Source: UBA6926 sp045562535 (GTDB lineage Bacteria; Chloroflexota; Dehalococcoidia; UBA6926). Taken from it: 64,000 nucleotides of DNA. Positions within the stretch are counted from its first letter, which is position 1. Each line of letters begins with the position of its first letter. The stretch spans positions 1 to 64,000 of the forward strand of contig JBJKVP010000005.1 in NCBI GenBank assembly GCA_045562535.1, in the 5' to 3' direction. Of this stretch, positions 33,929 to 42,942 are shown in pieces. The notes below the pieces were generated by a model. That model made no database searches. It was not told where the DNA came from and saw only the letters and a program-made list of their open reading frames with translations. The position numbers and the translations under genes are program-made.

Positions 33929-36900
33929 ATGAATGACATGGGGAAAACAAAAAAGATTGATAGTTATAGACCACCTTTATACCACTCTTCTTTTGAGAAA
34001 GATGCGTGTGGTACAGGGTTTATAGCGCAAATTTCTGGAGAGCCAAGCCACGACCTGGTTTCAAAGGCTGTTGAAGCGGTAGTGAACTTGACTCACAGAG
34101 GTGCAGTATCTGCTGATGCAAAAACCGGTGATGGCGCTGGAATTTTAACTCAAGTACCTGCTAAATTGATTCGTAGGGAAATAGAATCTCTAGGATTTGA
34201 TTTATCTTCAGACGAAAATATTGGCATTGGAATGGTTTTCTTCCCCCCAAACGTGGACATTTCAGATGCGACTTCAATCTTTGAAAATGAAATTCGAAAT
34301 AGCAAGCTGAACTTTTTAGGCTGGAGAGAGGTGCCTGTTAACTCTACAGTACTTGGCCAACAAGCTTTAGATACTATGCCTCAAATAAAACAAGCAATTA
34401 TTACTACATCTAACTCTGTGGAAATAGAAAATTTCGAAAGAAAACTTTATGTAGCAAGAAGGAATATAGAAAAAAAAGTTCTATCGATCGAAGGATTTGA
34501 TACTTTCCATATTGCATCCCTTTCTTCTAAAACTGTTGTGTATAAAGGCCTTTTGGTGGCTCCACAACTGTCTACGTTTTATGTTGACCTTGCAGATAAA
34601 GATTATGAATCGGCTATAGCAGTATTCCACCAGAGATACTCGACAAATACTTTACCTAACTGGAATCTAGCCCAACCTTTCAGATTTTTGGGTCACAATG
34701 GTGAAATTAATACATTACAAGGGAACAGGAACTGGCTGAGAGCTAGAGGAAATGATTTTGATTCACCTGTTTGGGAAGCATCAGATTTAGAAGCTATAAT
34801 TCCTGTTACAGATACACAAGTATCTGATTCTGGAAGTTTAGATCATGCGCTTGAACTACTTAATCGATCTGGAAGAGATATTTTGCACAGTATGGTGATG
34901 TTAATTCCAGAAGCCTGGGAAAATATGCCAAATATGGACCCAGATCTTAGAGCTTTTTATGAATATCACGCACTATTAACAGAACCTTGGGACGGTCCGG
35001 CAGCTGTTGCTTTTTCTGATGGCTCGTTGGCAGGAGCTATATTGGATCGTAATGGTTTGCGACCTGCTAGGTATCACGTTACTGAAGATGGTTTCGTTAT
35101 TATGGCGTCTGAAGTGGGAGTTTTGAGAGGTCTTGATGAGTCAAAAATTATTGAGAAAGGGCGATTAGCTCCTGGAGAGATGATAGCTGTCGATACAGTG
35201 AATAATAAAATTCTTAGGAATACTGAGATCAAAAGTAATATGATCTCTGCGGATTCATATCCTGATTTGCGAGATAATATTTTAGTTAAACTTGATTCAT
35301 CTGATAAAAAAGAAACTCTTAATAAACCAGTATTAGATCATGTCTCGTTACTTAGGAGACAGAAAATTTTTGGGTATACAGCTGAAGAGCCATTAATGGT
35401 GATAAAACCCATGGTTCAAGAAGGAAAAGATGCGACATATTCTATGGGAGATGACACTCCTTTAGCTGTTCTGTCTCGACTTGCTCCACCTATTTATAAC
35501 TATTTTAAACAAAGCTTCGCCCAAGTGACTAACCCTGCTATTGATCCAATAAGAGAAGCTGTTGTTATGAGTTCTAATGTTTATTTAGGACGACGGTCTA
35601 GCCTAATTGGTGAGCCAAGCCAAGACCAACATTTGTTGTCTATAGAAGGTCCAATAATATTAAATGAGGAACTTGACCAAATAAGAAATGTGAGTGATAA
35701 CACCCTAAAATCTGTAACGCTTCCAACTGTATTTCCCGTATCGGGTGGCCGTTCGGAACTTGAAAAATCACTTAGTGATCTATGTGACCAAGCTGAGAGC
35801 GCTGTTGATGACGGGTATACCATCATTATTTTGAGCGATAGAGCGGTTGATGAAAATAATGCACCAATACCGATGTTATTGGCAGTTGGTGCGGTCCATC
35901 AAGAATTGATTAAACGTGGTAAAAGAATGAAAGCAAGCATTATATGTGATAGTGGTGAACCCAGAGATGTTCATCACTATGCAAGTTTAATCGGGTACGG
36001 AGCTAGCGCAGTTAATCCTTACCTAGTGTGGGATATTCTAAGGAACTTAGCGGAGAAAGGTGAGCTTAAAGATTTAGATAACGAAGATTATCCGCTTTTG
36101 AAGTACAGAATGGCCGCAAATAACGGCATATTGAAAATAATGTCTAAAATGGGTATTTCTACCGTTACTTCATATCACGGATCCCAAATTTTCGAATGCC
36201 TTGGACTATCTCAAAAAGTAGTAGATAAATGTTTTACAGCCACATTATCGCGTTTGGGAGGAATTGGATTCGAAGAAATAGCTGATGATGTGCTGAAACG
36301 ACATGATGGAGCCATTCAAGATGAAATAACAGAGAAATCAAAATTAGTCGACCATGGATTTATTAGATTCAGGAAGGCTGGCGAATTTCACGCAAATAAC
36401 CCCATCGTAGTTCGAACTTTGCATAAGGCGGTTAGGAGTGGCGAATACGAAGAATACGTCCCATATCGTGATGCCATGAATAATAGACCTATATCAAGTG
36501 TGCGAGATATTTTACAGTTCAAAAGAGGAAACACCCCGATTCCACTAGAAGAAGTTGAACCGCTAGAAAATATTTGGAAACACTTTACAACAGGAGCCAT
36601 GTCTTTAGGTGCCCTTAGCCCAGTAGCTCACGAAACTTTAGCAGCGGGTATGAATGCAATAGGGGCAGCTTCAGATACCGGTGAAGGTGGAGAAGACCCC
36701 AAACGGTTTAGGGGTTTGATGAACGGAATAAATGCTAACTCTAAAATTAAACAAATAGCTTCCGGGCGCTTTGGAGTAACACCTGAATATCTTTCAATGG
36801 CAGAAGAAATTGAAATTAAAATAGCTCAGGGTTCGAAGCCTGGTGAAGGAGGTCAATTACCAGGACATAAAGTGATTGAGTATATAGCCTATATAAGACA

Positions 36901-38488
36901 CACGCAGCCAGGTATAACCTTGATATCTCCTCCCCCGCATCATGATATATATTCGATTGAAGATCTAGCTCAGTTAATATACGACTTAAAAATGATAAAT
37001 CCAGATGCTCAAGTTACCGTTAAATTAGTTTCGGGCGTAGGTGTTGGCACTATAGCTGCGGGTGTAGCAAAAGGGTACGCTGATAAAATTCATATATCTG
37101 GTTCGGATGGTGGTACGGGAGCAAGCCCGCTTTCCTCAATAAAAAACGCTGGTTCTTCCTGGGAGCTAGGTTTAGCTGAAGTAGAGCAAGTTCTTGTAAT
37201 GAATGACCTAAGAGGCAGAGTAAAATTAAGAACAGATGGTGGTATTAGAACTGGTAAAGATGTCGTTATGGCAGCGATGTTCGGAGCTGATGAGATCGGA
37301 TTTGGAACGGCGGCTCTTGTCGCAATGGGATGCGAGATGGCCAGACAATGTCATCTTAATTCTTGCCCGGTGGGTATTGCGACACAGCGTGACGACCTAA
37401 TTGATAAATTTACTGGGAGTGTTGATAGCGTAGTTAATTATTTTACATTTGTCGCAACTGAAGTTAGGGAAATATTGGCTAGCCTCGGATATAGATCTTT
37501 GGATGAAGTGATAGGGCATCCTGAATATCTTGAGGAACGATCTGATTTAGAGGGAGAGGATCGTGCAATGGCTCTTGATGTAAAACCACTGTTAGGCCTA
37601 CCAGATCCAGAGTTTAAGAAACCTATAAAGAATGTTCAAAGTCGTAATGATCGTCAAGATGATTACAAATTGGATGAAACGATTATGGTAGATATAGGTA
37701 AACCCATAGAACTAGATACACACTATTCCGGGTCATACGAGATTAACAATTCTAATCGTACCGTAGGTGCTAAAATTTCCGGCGATATAGCAAGGAAATA
37801 CGGTTTAAATAATCTAGAGTCCATGGATATCGACCTCTCGTTCGATGGTACAGCGGGGCAGAGTTTCGGAGCGTTTTTAGTTGATGGAGTTACGGTTCGC
37901 CTTAATGGCGAAGCTAACGATTATGTGGGTAAAGGTATGGGTGGAGGTAAAATAGTTATTCGGCCACCTAGAACCAATGACTATAATTCCCACGAGAATT
38001 CTATTATGGGTAATACTTGCTTGTATGGGGCGACCGACGGACTTGTATTTGCAGCCGGTCAAGCCGGAGAGCGATTTGCTATAAGAAATAGTGGAGTCCA
38101 GGCAGTTGTTGAAGGCCTAGGTGATCATGGATGTGAGTATATGACCAACGGAGTTGTTGTGGTGCTAGGCGAAGTTGGACGGAATTTTGGTGCAGGTATG
38201 TCTGGGGGTATAGCATTTGTATATGATGTAAACGAAACTTTTCCATCTTCGTACAATCAAGATATGCTGGTCATAGATAGATTAGCAGACTCAAGTTCAG
38301 AAGATGAAGAGCATCTTCTCGGATTAATAAAAGAACATGCAGAGCAAACAGGTAGTAAAATTGCTAGGTATATAGTCGAGAATTGGCAAGAACAAAGAGC
38401 TTATTTTTGGAAAGCGATGCCAGCTCAATTGAGAGAGAAAAAGATGACAATTAAGGATATATTAAAGAAAGTTGAAGAGTTAAAGTAA
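33929..38488 (+). CDS. gltB: Glutamate synthase large subunit
   Basis: About 1519 residues. It makes glutamate from glutamine and 2-oxoglutarate, completing the GS-GOGAT cycle with the two synthetases upstream. The N-terminal class II amidotransferase follows a short propeptide and should start with the Cys of DACGTGF. Then come the central domain, the FMN synthase domain with the 3Fe-4S cysteines CEMARQCHLNSC, and the C-terminal GXGXG helix domain (GDHGCEYMTNGVVVVLG). The start is unclear: TTG 33881 is the longest option, and ATG 33929 gives a more usual propeptide. No gltD small subunit follows. The next gene is an enoyl-CoA hydratase. Confidence 0.96.
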   Translation: MNDMGKTKKIDSYRPPLYHSSFEKDACGTGFIAQISGEPSHDLVSKAVEAVVNLTHRGAVSADAKTGDGAGILTQVPAKLIRREIESLGFDLSSDENIGIGMVFFPPNVDISDATSIFENEIRNSKLNFLGWREVPVNSTVLGQQALDTMPQIKQAIITTSNSVEIENFERKLYVARRNIEKKVLSIEGFDTFHIASLSSKTVVYKGLLVAPQLSTFYVDLADKDYESAIAVFHQRYSTNTLPNWNLAQPFRFLGHNGEINTLQGNRNWLRARGNDFDSPVWEASDLEAIIPVTDTQVSDSGSLDHALELLNRSGRDILHSMVMLIPEAWENMPNMDPDLRAFYEYHALLTEPWDGPAAVAFSDGSLAGAILDRNGLRPARYHVTEDGFVIMASEVGVLRGLDESKIIEKGRLAPGEMIAVDTVNNKILRNTEIKSNMISADSYPDLRDNILVKLDSSDKKETLNKPVLDHVSLLRRQKIFGYTAEEPLMVIKPMVQEGKDATYSMGDDTPLAVLSRLAPPIYNYFKQSFAQVTNPAIDPIREAVVMSSNVYLGRRSSLIGEPSQDQHLLSIEGPIILNEELDQIRNVSDNTLKSVTLPTVFPVSGGRSELEKSLSDLCDQAESAVDDGYTIIILSDRAVDENNAPIPMLLAVGAVHQELIKRGKRMKASIICDSGEPRDVHHYASLIGYGASAVNPYLVWDILRNLAEKGELKDLDNEDYPLLKYRMAANNGILKIMSKMGISTVTSYHGSQIFECLGLSQKVVDKCFTATLSRLGGIGFEEIADDVLKRHDGAIQDEITEKSKLVDHGFIRFRKAGEFHANNPIVVRTLHKAVRSGEYEEYVPYRDAMNNRPISSVRDILQFKRGNTPIPLEEVEPLENIWKHFTTGAMSLGALSPVAHETLAAGMNAIGAASDTGEGGEDPKRFRGLMNGINANSKIKQIASGRFGVTPEYLSMAEEIEIKIAQGSKPGEGGQLPGHKVIEYIAYIRHTQPGITLISPPPHHDIYSIEDLAQLIYDLKMINPDAQVTVKLVSGVGVGTIAAGVAKGYADKIHISGSDGGTGASPLSSIKNAGSSWELGLAEVEQVLVMNDLRGRVKLRTDGGIRTGKDVVMAAMFGADEIGFGTAALVAMGCEMARQCHLNSCPVGIATQRDDLIDKFTGSVDSVVNYFTFVATEVREILASLGYRSLDEVIGHPEYLEERSDLEGEDRAMALDVKPLLGLPDPEFKKPIKNVQSRNDRQDDYKLDETIMVDIGKPIELDTHYSGSYEINNSNRTVGAKISGDIARKYGLNNLESMDIDLSFDGTAGQSFGAFLVDGVTVRLNGEANDYVGKGMGGGKIVIRPPRTNDYNSHENSIMGNTCLYGATDGLVFAAGQAGERFAIRNSGVQAVVEGLGDHGCEYMTNGVVVVLGEVGRNFGAGMSGGIAFVYDVNETFPSSYNQDMLVIDRLADSSSEDEEHLLGLIKEHAEQTGSKIARYIVENWQEQRAYFWKAMPAQLREKKMTIKDILKKVEELK

Positions 38489-38539
38489 ATTAACGGGCTT
38501 CTGATAATTATAATATATTGATTAAAGAGGTGGGCACTG

Positions 38540-39433
38540 ATGAACGGTCAATACGAGCAAATTCTATATGAAAAGAAGCGTGACGGCGTTCTGATAACGT
38601 TGAACCGGCCGGAGGTTATGAATGCTATTAGCGACCAGTTAGATGAAGAATTGCATCATGCCCTTGACCAAGCAGATGCTGACCCCGAGGTTCGCGGTAT
38701 AGTTCTAACAGGGGCAGGCGCAGCATTTTCAGCAGGGTTCGATATTAATGCTCAAGTAGAGTATGTATGGCCTGCAGGTCTTCCCGAAGGAAAAAGTGTA
38801 GCAGAAGTTATTGATACATGGAGGACTCGATTCTGGCAAAAAGAACATGGTCGAATAGCACGAATTATCGATGAAATATCTACTCCGATTATTGCTGTAG
38901 TAAGTGGGTGGTGTATGGGAGGAGGATCTTGGTACGCTTTGACTAGTCATTTGACCATAGCTGCATCAGATGCGGTCTTTGGGCAAGTTGAAGTAAGAAT
39001 GATCTCTGATGATAATTTTTCTTGGATACTTCACGCTGGTTATAAAAACGGCCTCAGATATGCTTTGACTGGTGATCATATAGATGCTGAAGAAGCTATG
39101 AGAATCGGACTCCTTAATGAGGTTGTTGAAACCAAAGACGATGCTCTAGAAAAGGCGTTTCTTTTCGTTGAAAGGCTTGCTAAGGTTTCACCTGAAACTG
39201 TAAAAATCAATTTGGCGATTGCAATGAAGGGACTTCAAGTGATGGGCCTACATAATGCCTTAAGATTGAATTCAGAATTAGCGGCTGCTGTCATAGTATC
39301 GAAAAGAGAAGAATTCTCTAAACCACTTGAAGATGCAAGGAAAGAAGGCGGGTTGCGTGCATTCATTAGGAAACGCGACGAACCTTTCCAACCAGAACCA
39401 TTTGGGCCAAGATCGAAAAAAAAACCTAGTTAA
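38540..39433 (+). CDS. Enoyl-CoA hydratase/isomerase family protein
   Basis: A 297-residue crotonase-fold protein. The oxyanion-hole segments are AAFSAGFDIN (about 58-67) and VSGWCMGGGSW (about 122-132). GQVEVRM near 150 carries a Glu at one of the catalytic positions. The usual second Glu is not clear, so hydratase, isomerase or another crotonase reaction is possible. A basic, proline-rich tail ends the protein. AAAGAGGTGGG lies before the ATG. It could serve fatty-acid or acid-CoA breakdown together with the acyl-CoA dehydrogenase near 8 kb. It follows gltB by 51 bp but is functionally unrelated to it. Confidence 0.88.
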   Translation: MNGQYEQILYEKKRDGVLITLNRPEVMNAISDQLDEELHHALDQADADPEVRGIVLTGAGAAFSAGFDINAQVEYVWPAGLPEGKSVAEVIDTWRTRFWQKEHGRIARIIDEISTPIIAVVSGWCMGGGSWYALTSHLTIAASDAVFGQVEVRMISDDNFSWILHAGYKNGLRYALTGDHIDAEEAMRIGLLNEVVETKDDALEKAFLFVERLAKVSPETVKINLAIAMKGLQVMGLHNALRLNSELAAAVIVSKREEFSKPLEDARKEGGLRAFIRKRDEPFQPEPFGPRSKKKPS

Positions 39434-39449
39434 TGTCTTTAACAAAAGA
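39434..39449. terminator. Small hairpin after the enoyl-CoA hydratase gene
   Basis: GTCTTT (39434-39439) pairs with AAAGAC (39444-39449) around a 4-nt loop, directly after the stop codon. No clear T-run follows, so terminator function is weakly supported. Confidence 0.3.
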
Positions 39450-39531
39450 CTGGTTTATGAAATAAAATTATTCTTTGCGTACAAATAGTATTTATCTCTT
39501 GATTAAATCGATGCATAAATTACAGACATTT

Positions 39532-40485
39532 ATGACTTACAAAAAAAATCGTTTGATTGCGGCGGTTTTTATATTGTTTTTTGAATTGGTTATAGTTGCC
39601 TCTTGTATGAAAACTCCCGAAATCGATAAAGAGTACGTTGAAAATACCTACGATGTTCTTATCGCTTCAAGCGTGATAGATATTAAAACTACGCGGATTC
39701 CTTTTGTGATTATCGGATCTCGAGGAGAATATCTTAAACCGGACTTAACGCACGTCCGGCTGCGTCATAAATCTTCCTCAACGGCCAAATTAGTAGAGCA
39801 AACAAACTTAGTTCCAAAGTACTATTCTATAGTTGTAACAGAAGACCATATTCATCGAGATGGTGAAATACATGTTCATGAGAATGATTTAGGTATATAT
39901 GTGCTTAATGTTGAAGAACTAAATTATCCAGGCGAATGGCAGCTTGAACTAACCGTTAGAAACCTAGAAGGCCAAGGGAAAATTCGTGAAATCCAAACGA
40001 CATTTTTAGCATCTGAGGAAGTAACCTTTCTCCCTGTTGGATCTAGAGTTCCCTTAATGTCAAATCGTACTTTGGGGGAAGGGTTTGCTTTAGAAGAGCT
40101 TAGTACTCATCCCAACCCGGATCCGGCTATGTATACAATGACTGTAGAAAAAGCTATTAATAAGAATCGACCAAGCGTAGTTATATTTAGTACACCAGCG
40201 TATTGTCAGAGTAAAGTTTGTGGTCCAGTTCTGGATATCGTTATGTCAGTCAAAAATTTATATGAATCGGAAATAGATTTTATACACGTTGAGCCTTTTG
40301 ATTTACAAGCACTTATCGATTCAGGAGATTTTTTATTATCACCACCTGCGCGAGAATGGGGTTTACCTAGCGAGCCTTGGGTTATTATTGTTGATAGATA
40401 TGGAAAAGTAGTAGCTAAGTTCGAAGGAATTATTAGTAGAACTGAACTTATTGAAGTTTGCGATACAATTTTGGACTCTAAATAA
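39532..40485 (+). CDS. Lipoprotein with thioredoxin-like domain and CX4C motif
   Basis: About 317 residues. The chosen ATG gives a 24-residue lipoprotein signal with lipobox VASC (Cys25). Upstream in-frame starts (from TTG 39475) would put extra residues before the signal and are less likely. The middle region is beta-rich, with a His-rich stretch (HIHRDGEIHVH) near residue 115. The C-terminal thioredoxin-like domain (about 205-317) has STPAYCQSKVCGPVLD, a CX4C pair in place of CXXC. An extracytoplasmic redox or copper-delivery role is conceivable. I do not know a characterised homolog. Confidence 0.75.
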   Translation: MTYKKNRLIAAVFILFFELVIVASCMKTPEIDKEYVENTYDVLIASSVIDIKTTRIPFVIIGSRGEYLKPDLTHVRLRHKSSSTAKLVEQTNLVPKYYSIVVTEDHIHRDGEIHVHENDLGIYVLNVEELNYPGEWQLELTVRNLEGQGKIREIQTTFLASEEVTFLPVGSRVPLMSNRTLGEGFALEELSTHPNPDPAMYTMTVEKAINKNRPSVVIFSTPAYCQSKVCGPVLDIVMSVKNLYESEIDFIHVEPFDLQALIDSGDFLLSPPAREWGLPSEPWVIIVDRYGKVVAKFEGIISRTELIEVCDTILDSK

Positions 40486-40559
40486 GTTAATAGTCTCTTG
40501 ATACACTTAATTTGTCAGCATATACTGCTAGAGAGAAATATCAGTTTAAGGATTATTTT

Positions 40560-40793
40560 ATGCCTATATTAGAATACGCGTGCGACTCATGTGGCAATCA
40601 CTTTGATAAATTGATTCGAGGTATGAATGTCTCGAATCCTGATGTAGCTTGCCCTTCTTGCGGTGGTAGTGATGTCGAGAAACAAATGTCAGCATTTGGT
40701 GTTACAGGAGTTTGGCAAAGCAATGTACCAGAATTTACAATGCCTAAAGCAAAAGCACCGAACCCTAATGATCCATTTAATTGCATCATGTAG
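40560..40793 (+). CDS. FmdB-family zinc-ribbon protein
   Basis: A 77-residue protein beginning MPILEYACDSCG, the characteristic FmdB start. Four Cys in two CxxC pairs (CDSC, CPSC) form a zinc ribbon within the first 45 residues. The tail is Pro- and Asn-rich and ends NCIM. AAGGATT lies 6-12 bases before the ATG at 40560, which is preferred over the longer frame from 40512. FmdB proteins are small putative regulators of uncertain target. No linked amidase or porin gene is present here. Confidence 0.85.
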   Translation: MPILEYACDSCGNHFDKLIRGMNVSNPDVACPSCGGSDVEKQMSAFGVTGVWQSNVPEFTMPKAKAPNPNDPFNCIM

Positions 40794-40807
40794 ATAACTA
40801 ACTATTG

Positions 40808-40835
40808 TTCACCAGGTGAATCGTTATTTTTGTTT
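40808..40835 (+). terminator. Palindrome with T-rich tail after the FmdB gene
   Basis: TTCACC (40808-40813), a central A, then GGTGAA (40815-40820) form a perfect 6-bp palindrome, followed by TCGTTATTTTTGTTT. The loop would be short, so the usable stem is small. The rest of the 175-bp gap to the MFS gene shows no clear promoter. Confidence 0.4.
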
Positions 40836-40968
40836 GCAGGTAATAGAAACTTTGTTTGATTGTAGCGATTAACCGATTGTCTGGTATGTAGCAGAGGTAG
40901 TGATAATTTTCTCAAGTTGATCGCTTTGCAACAAAAAATAAGACTTTGCAGGAGTTTTACCTAAAGAT

Positions 40969-42180
40969 ATGAGGGATAACATTTTCCTTTCCTCTAACCG
41001 AAGAATAATACTAACAGTTTTATCCATGTCTTTGGGGTGGGTATTCATCTACTTAGATCGAGTATTAATTTTTCCTTTATTACCGGTGATAGGAGAAGAA
41101 TTTGGTTTGTCTGATACATACAGAGGGCTTATAGCAAGTTCATATTTTTTCTTTTATGTATTGATGCAGACACCAACCGGGATTATTGGTGATAAATACG
41201 GTCTTTCCAATGTAGTTTTTATAATGTATTTAATTGTTGGAATATCTTTAATAGGAATTGGTGTTCTCAGTTATAGTTACGTCCTTTTGTTGGTGTTTGC
41301 GGGGTTGCATGGTTTCGGGGCAGGTGCTTACTATCCTGCTTCATACGGTATTACTATTAATGTTGTTCCTGTTGATAAAAGAGGTGTTGCTTCTGCTGTG
41401 GTAACTACAGGAATGGCTTTGGGGCTAGCTATTGGGTTATCAATTTCTGGCCCTTTGGCTCTTTTATTTGGTTCATGGAGAGATCCGTTTTTAGTCCTGG
41501 CATTTCCGACAATAATCAGCGCATTCTTACTCTACTTCGTCACTAAAAATGTTCCAGGGACTGGTTCAACTTCTAATGGGATTAGTCTTGAAGTATTTAA
41601 AAATAAAGATCTACTAGTATTATCACTAGCAGCTTTTTGTTCTTTGTATGGCTACTGGGTGTTGATTTCTTGGGCCCCGACTTACTTTGTCGAGCAAAGA
41701 GGCTATGATTTATCGGGCGCGGGGCAATTAACAGCTATCGTAGCTGTGGCATCCGTTCCTGGAGCTTTATTATGGGGCCCGATCTCTGATAAATTAGGCC
41801 GTAAATATTTATCCTTTTGTCTATTAATTGGAGCAGGAGTCGCAATAGGGTCAATATCTATGGCCTCTTCCACAACCCAAGTAATTGCTGCCCTAGGATT
41901 TTATGGATCACTTAGCGCCCTGGCGTGGAACCCTGTTTTGGTGGCATGGGCAGGTGATCTTGCCTCACTAAAAGGGGATGGTTCAGGTGCTGCTATGGGT
42001 TTACTGAACGCTTTTGCTGTAGGTAGCTCATTTGTTGGGCCTGCATTGACGGGGATGATTAGTGATTTGACTGGTTCACTTGAAAGTGGATTTTATATGG
42101 GGTCGATTTCTTTATTTATTGGAGCTATTTTAGTTATGTTTGTAAAAGAGACCAAGAAACAATTACAAGAGGCGAAATGA
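40969..42180 (+). CDS. MFS transporter
   Basis: A 403-residue protein with about 12 predicted membrane helices in two halves, typical of the major facilitator superfamily. The loop between helices 2 and 3 has GIIGDKYGLSN, and its counterpart in the second half is GPISDKLGRKY. Cytoplasmic N- and C-termini are charged. The ribosome site is poor (CAGGAG about 18 bases away). The layout resembles sugar-phosphate or organic-acid carriers (ACS/NNP-like), but the substrate cannot be assigned. It stands 64 bp upstream of the PHP gene on the same strand. Confidence 0.9.
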   Translation: MRDNIFLSSNRRIILTVLSMSLGWVFIYLDRVLIFPLLPVIGEEFGLSDTYRGLIASSYFFFYVLMQTPTGIIGDKYGLSNVVFIMYLIVGISLIGIGVLSYSYVLLLVFAGLHGFGAGAYYPASYGITINVVPVDKRGVASAVVTTGMALGLAIGLSISGPLALLFGSWRDPFLVLAFPTIISAFLLYFVTKNVPGTGSTSNGISLEVFKNKDLLVLSLAAFCSLYGYWVLISWAPTYFVEQRGYDLSGAGQLTAIVAVASVPGALLWGPISDKLGRKYLSFCLLIGAGVAIGSISMASSTTQVIAALGFYGSLSALAWNPVLVAWAGDLASLKGDGSGAAMGLLNAFAVGSSFVGPALTGMISDLTGSLESGFYMGSISLFIGAILVMFVKETKKQLQEAK

Positions 42181-42244
42181 TTGAAAATAATATCAATTTA
42201 GAATTCCTTGAAATCAAATTACATGTGTTTGTGAAAGCTATTAA

Positions 42245-42916
42245 ATGGTAAAAATTGATTTACATGTTCACACTAACTGGGGATCTTCTGATAGCGGGTT
42301 ATCACCTCAAGAGTTAGTTACAGAGGCCAAAAATGTTGGTTTAGACGCAGTGTGTGTGACAGAGCATGGGACGGTGTGGTCGCAGTCTAAAGTAGACGAA
42401 ATCGCAGAAGAATCAGAAGTATTAATTATTCCAGGGATGGAAGTAACAACTGATCTTGGTCATGTCACAGTTTTTGGTTTGAATGGCTATGGATCTGGAA
42501 TGCATAAAGCTGAAACTTTAAAGCGTGCAGTTGATGCTGTCGATGGGTTCATGATCGCGGCCCATCCTTTTAGGAGAATGTTTGATGATCCTCGTATAAG
42601 CGGATGGGACATGATATATACTGCAGAGCAGGCGGCTGAGTTACGTATATTCTCCTTAGTTGATGAAATGGAAGTAGTTAATGGTGCTAATAATTTACGT
42701 GAAAACTTATTTGCTTTAGAAGTGGCTGATTTATTGGGCTGGACTGGAGTCGGAGGAAGTGATTCACATTCTACCAATGGGCTTGGGGCTGGAGGTATTG
42801 TTGTGGAAAATACTTTTAAAGATGTTCGGAGCTTTATTGATCAACTGAGATCCGGAAAATATTATCCATCTGCCGATATGCATAAATTTGGATCGCGACC
42901 ATTTAGAACAGAGTAA
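42245..42916 (+). CDS. PHP-domain metal-dependent phosphoesterase
   Basis: A 223-residue PHP-domain protein, a TIM-like metal hydrolase. Metal-binding motifs occur in order: DLHVHTNWG (5-13), VTEHGT (about 38-43), PGMEV near 63, AAHPFRR near 100 and GGSDSH near 174. The length suits stand-alone PHP phosphoesterases, such as those acting on nucleotides or phosphorylated metabolites, rather than polymerase-associated PHP domains. The substrate is unknown. The exonuclease-helicase gene starts 26 bp downstream. Confidence 0.88.
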   Translation: MVKIDLHVHTNWGSSDSGLSPQELVTEAKNVGLDAVCVTEHGTVWSQSKVDEIAEESEVLIIPGMEVTTDLGHVTVFGLNGYGSGMHKAETLKRAVDAVDGFMIAAHPFRRMFDDPRISGWDMIYTAEQAAELRIFSLVDEMEVVNGANNLRENLFALEVADLLGWTGVGGSDSHSTNGLGAGGIVVENTFKDVRSFIDQLRSGKYYPSADMHKFGSRPFRTE

Positions 42917-42942
42917 AAAAACAGGAAGTGGGGCTATAAAAA

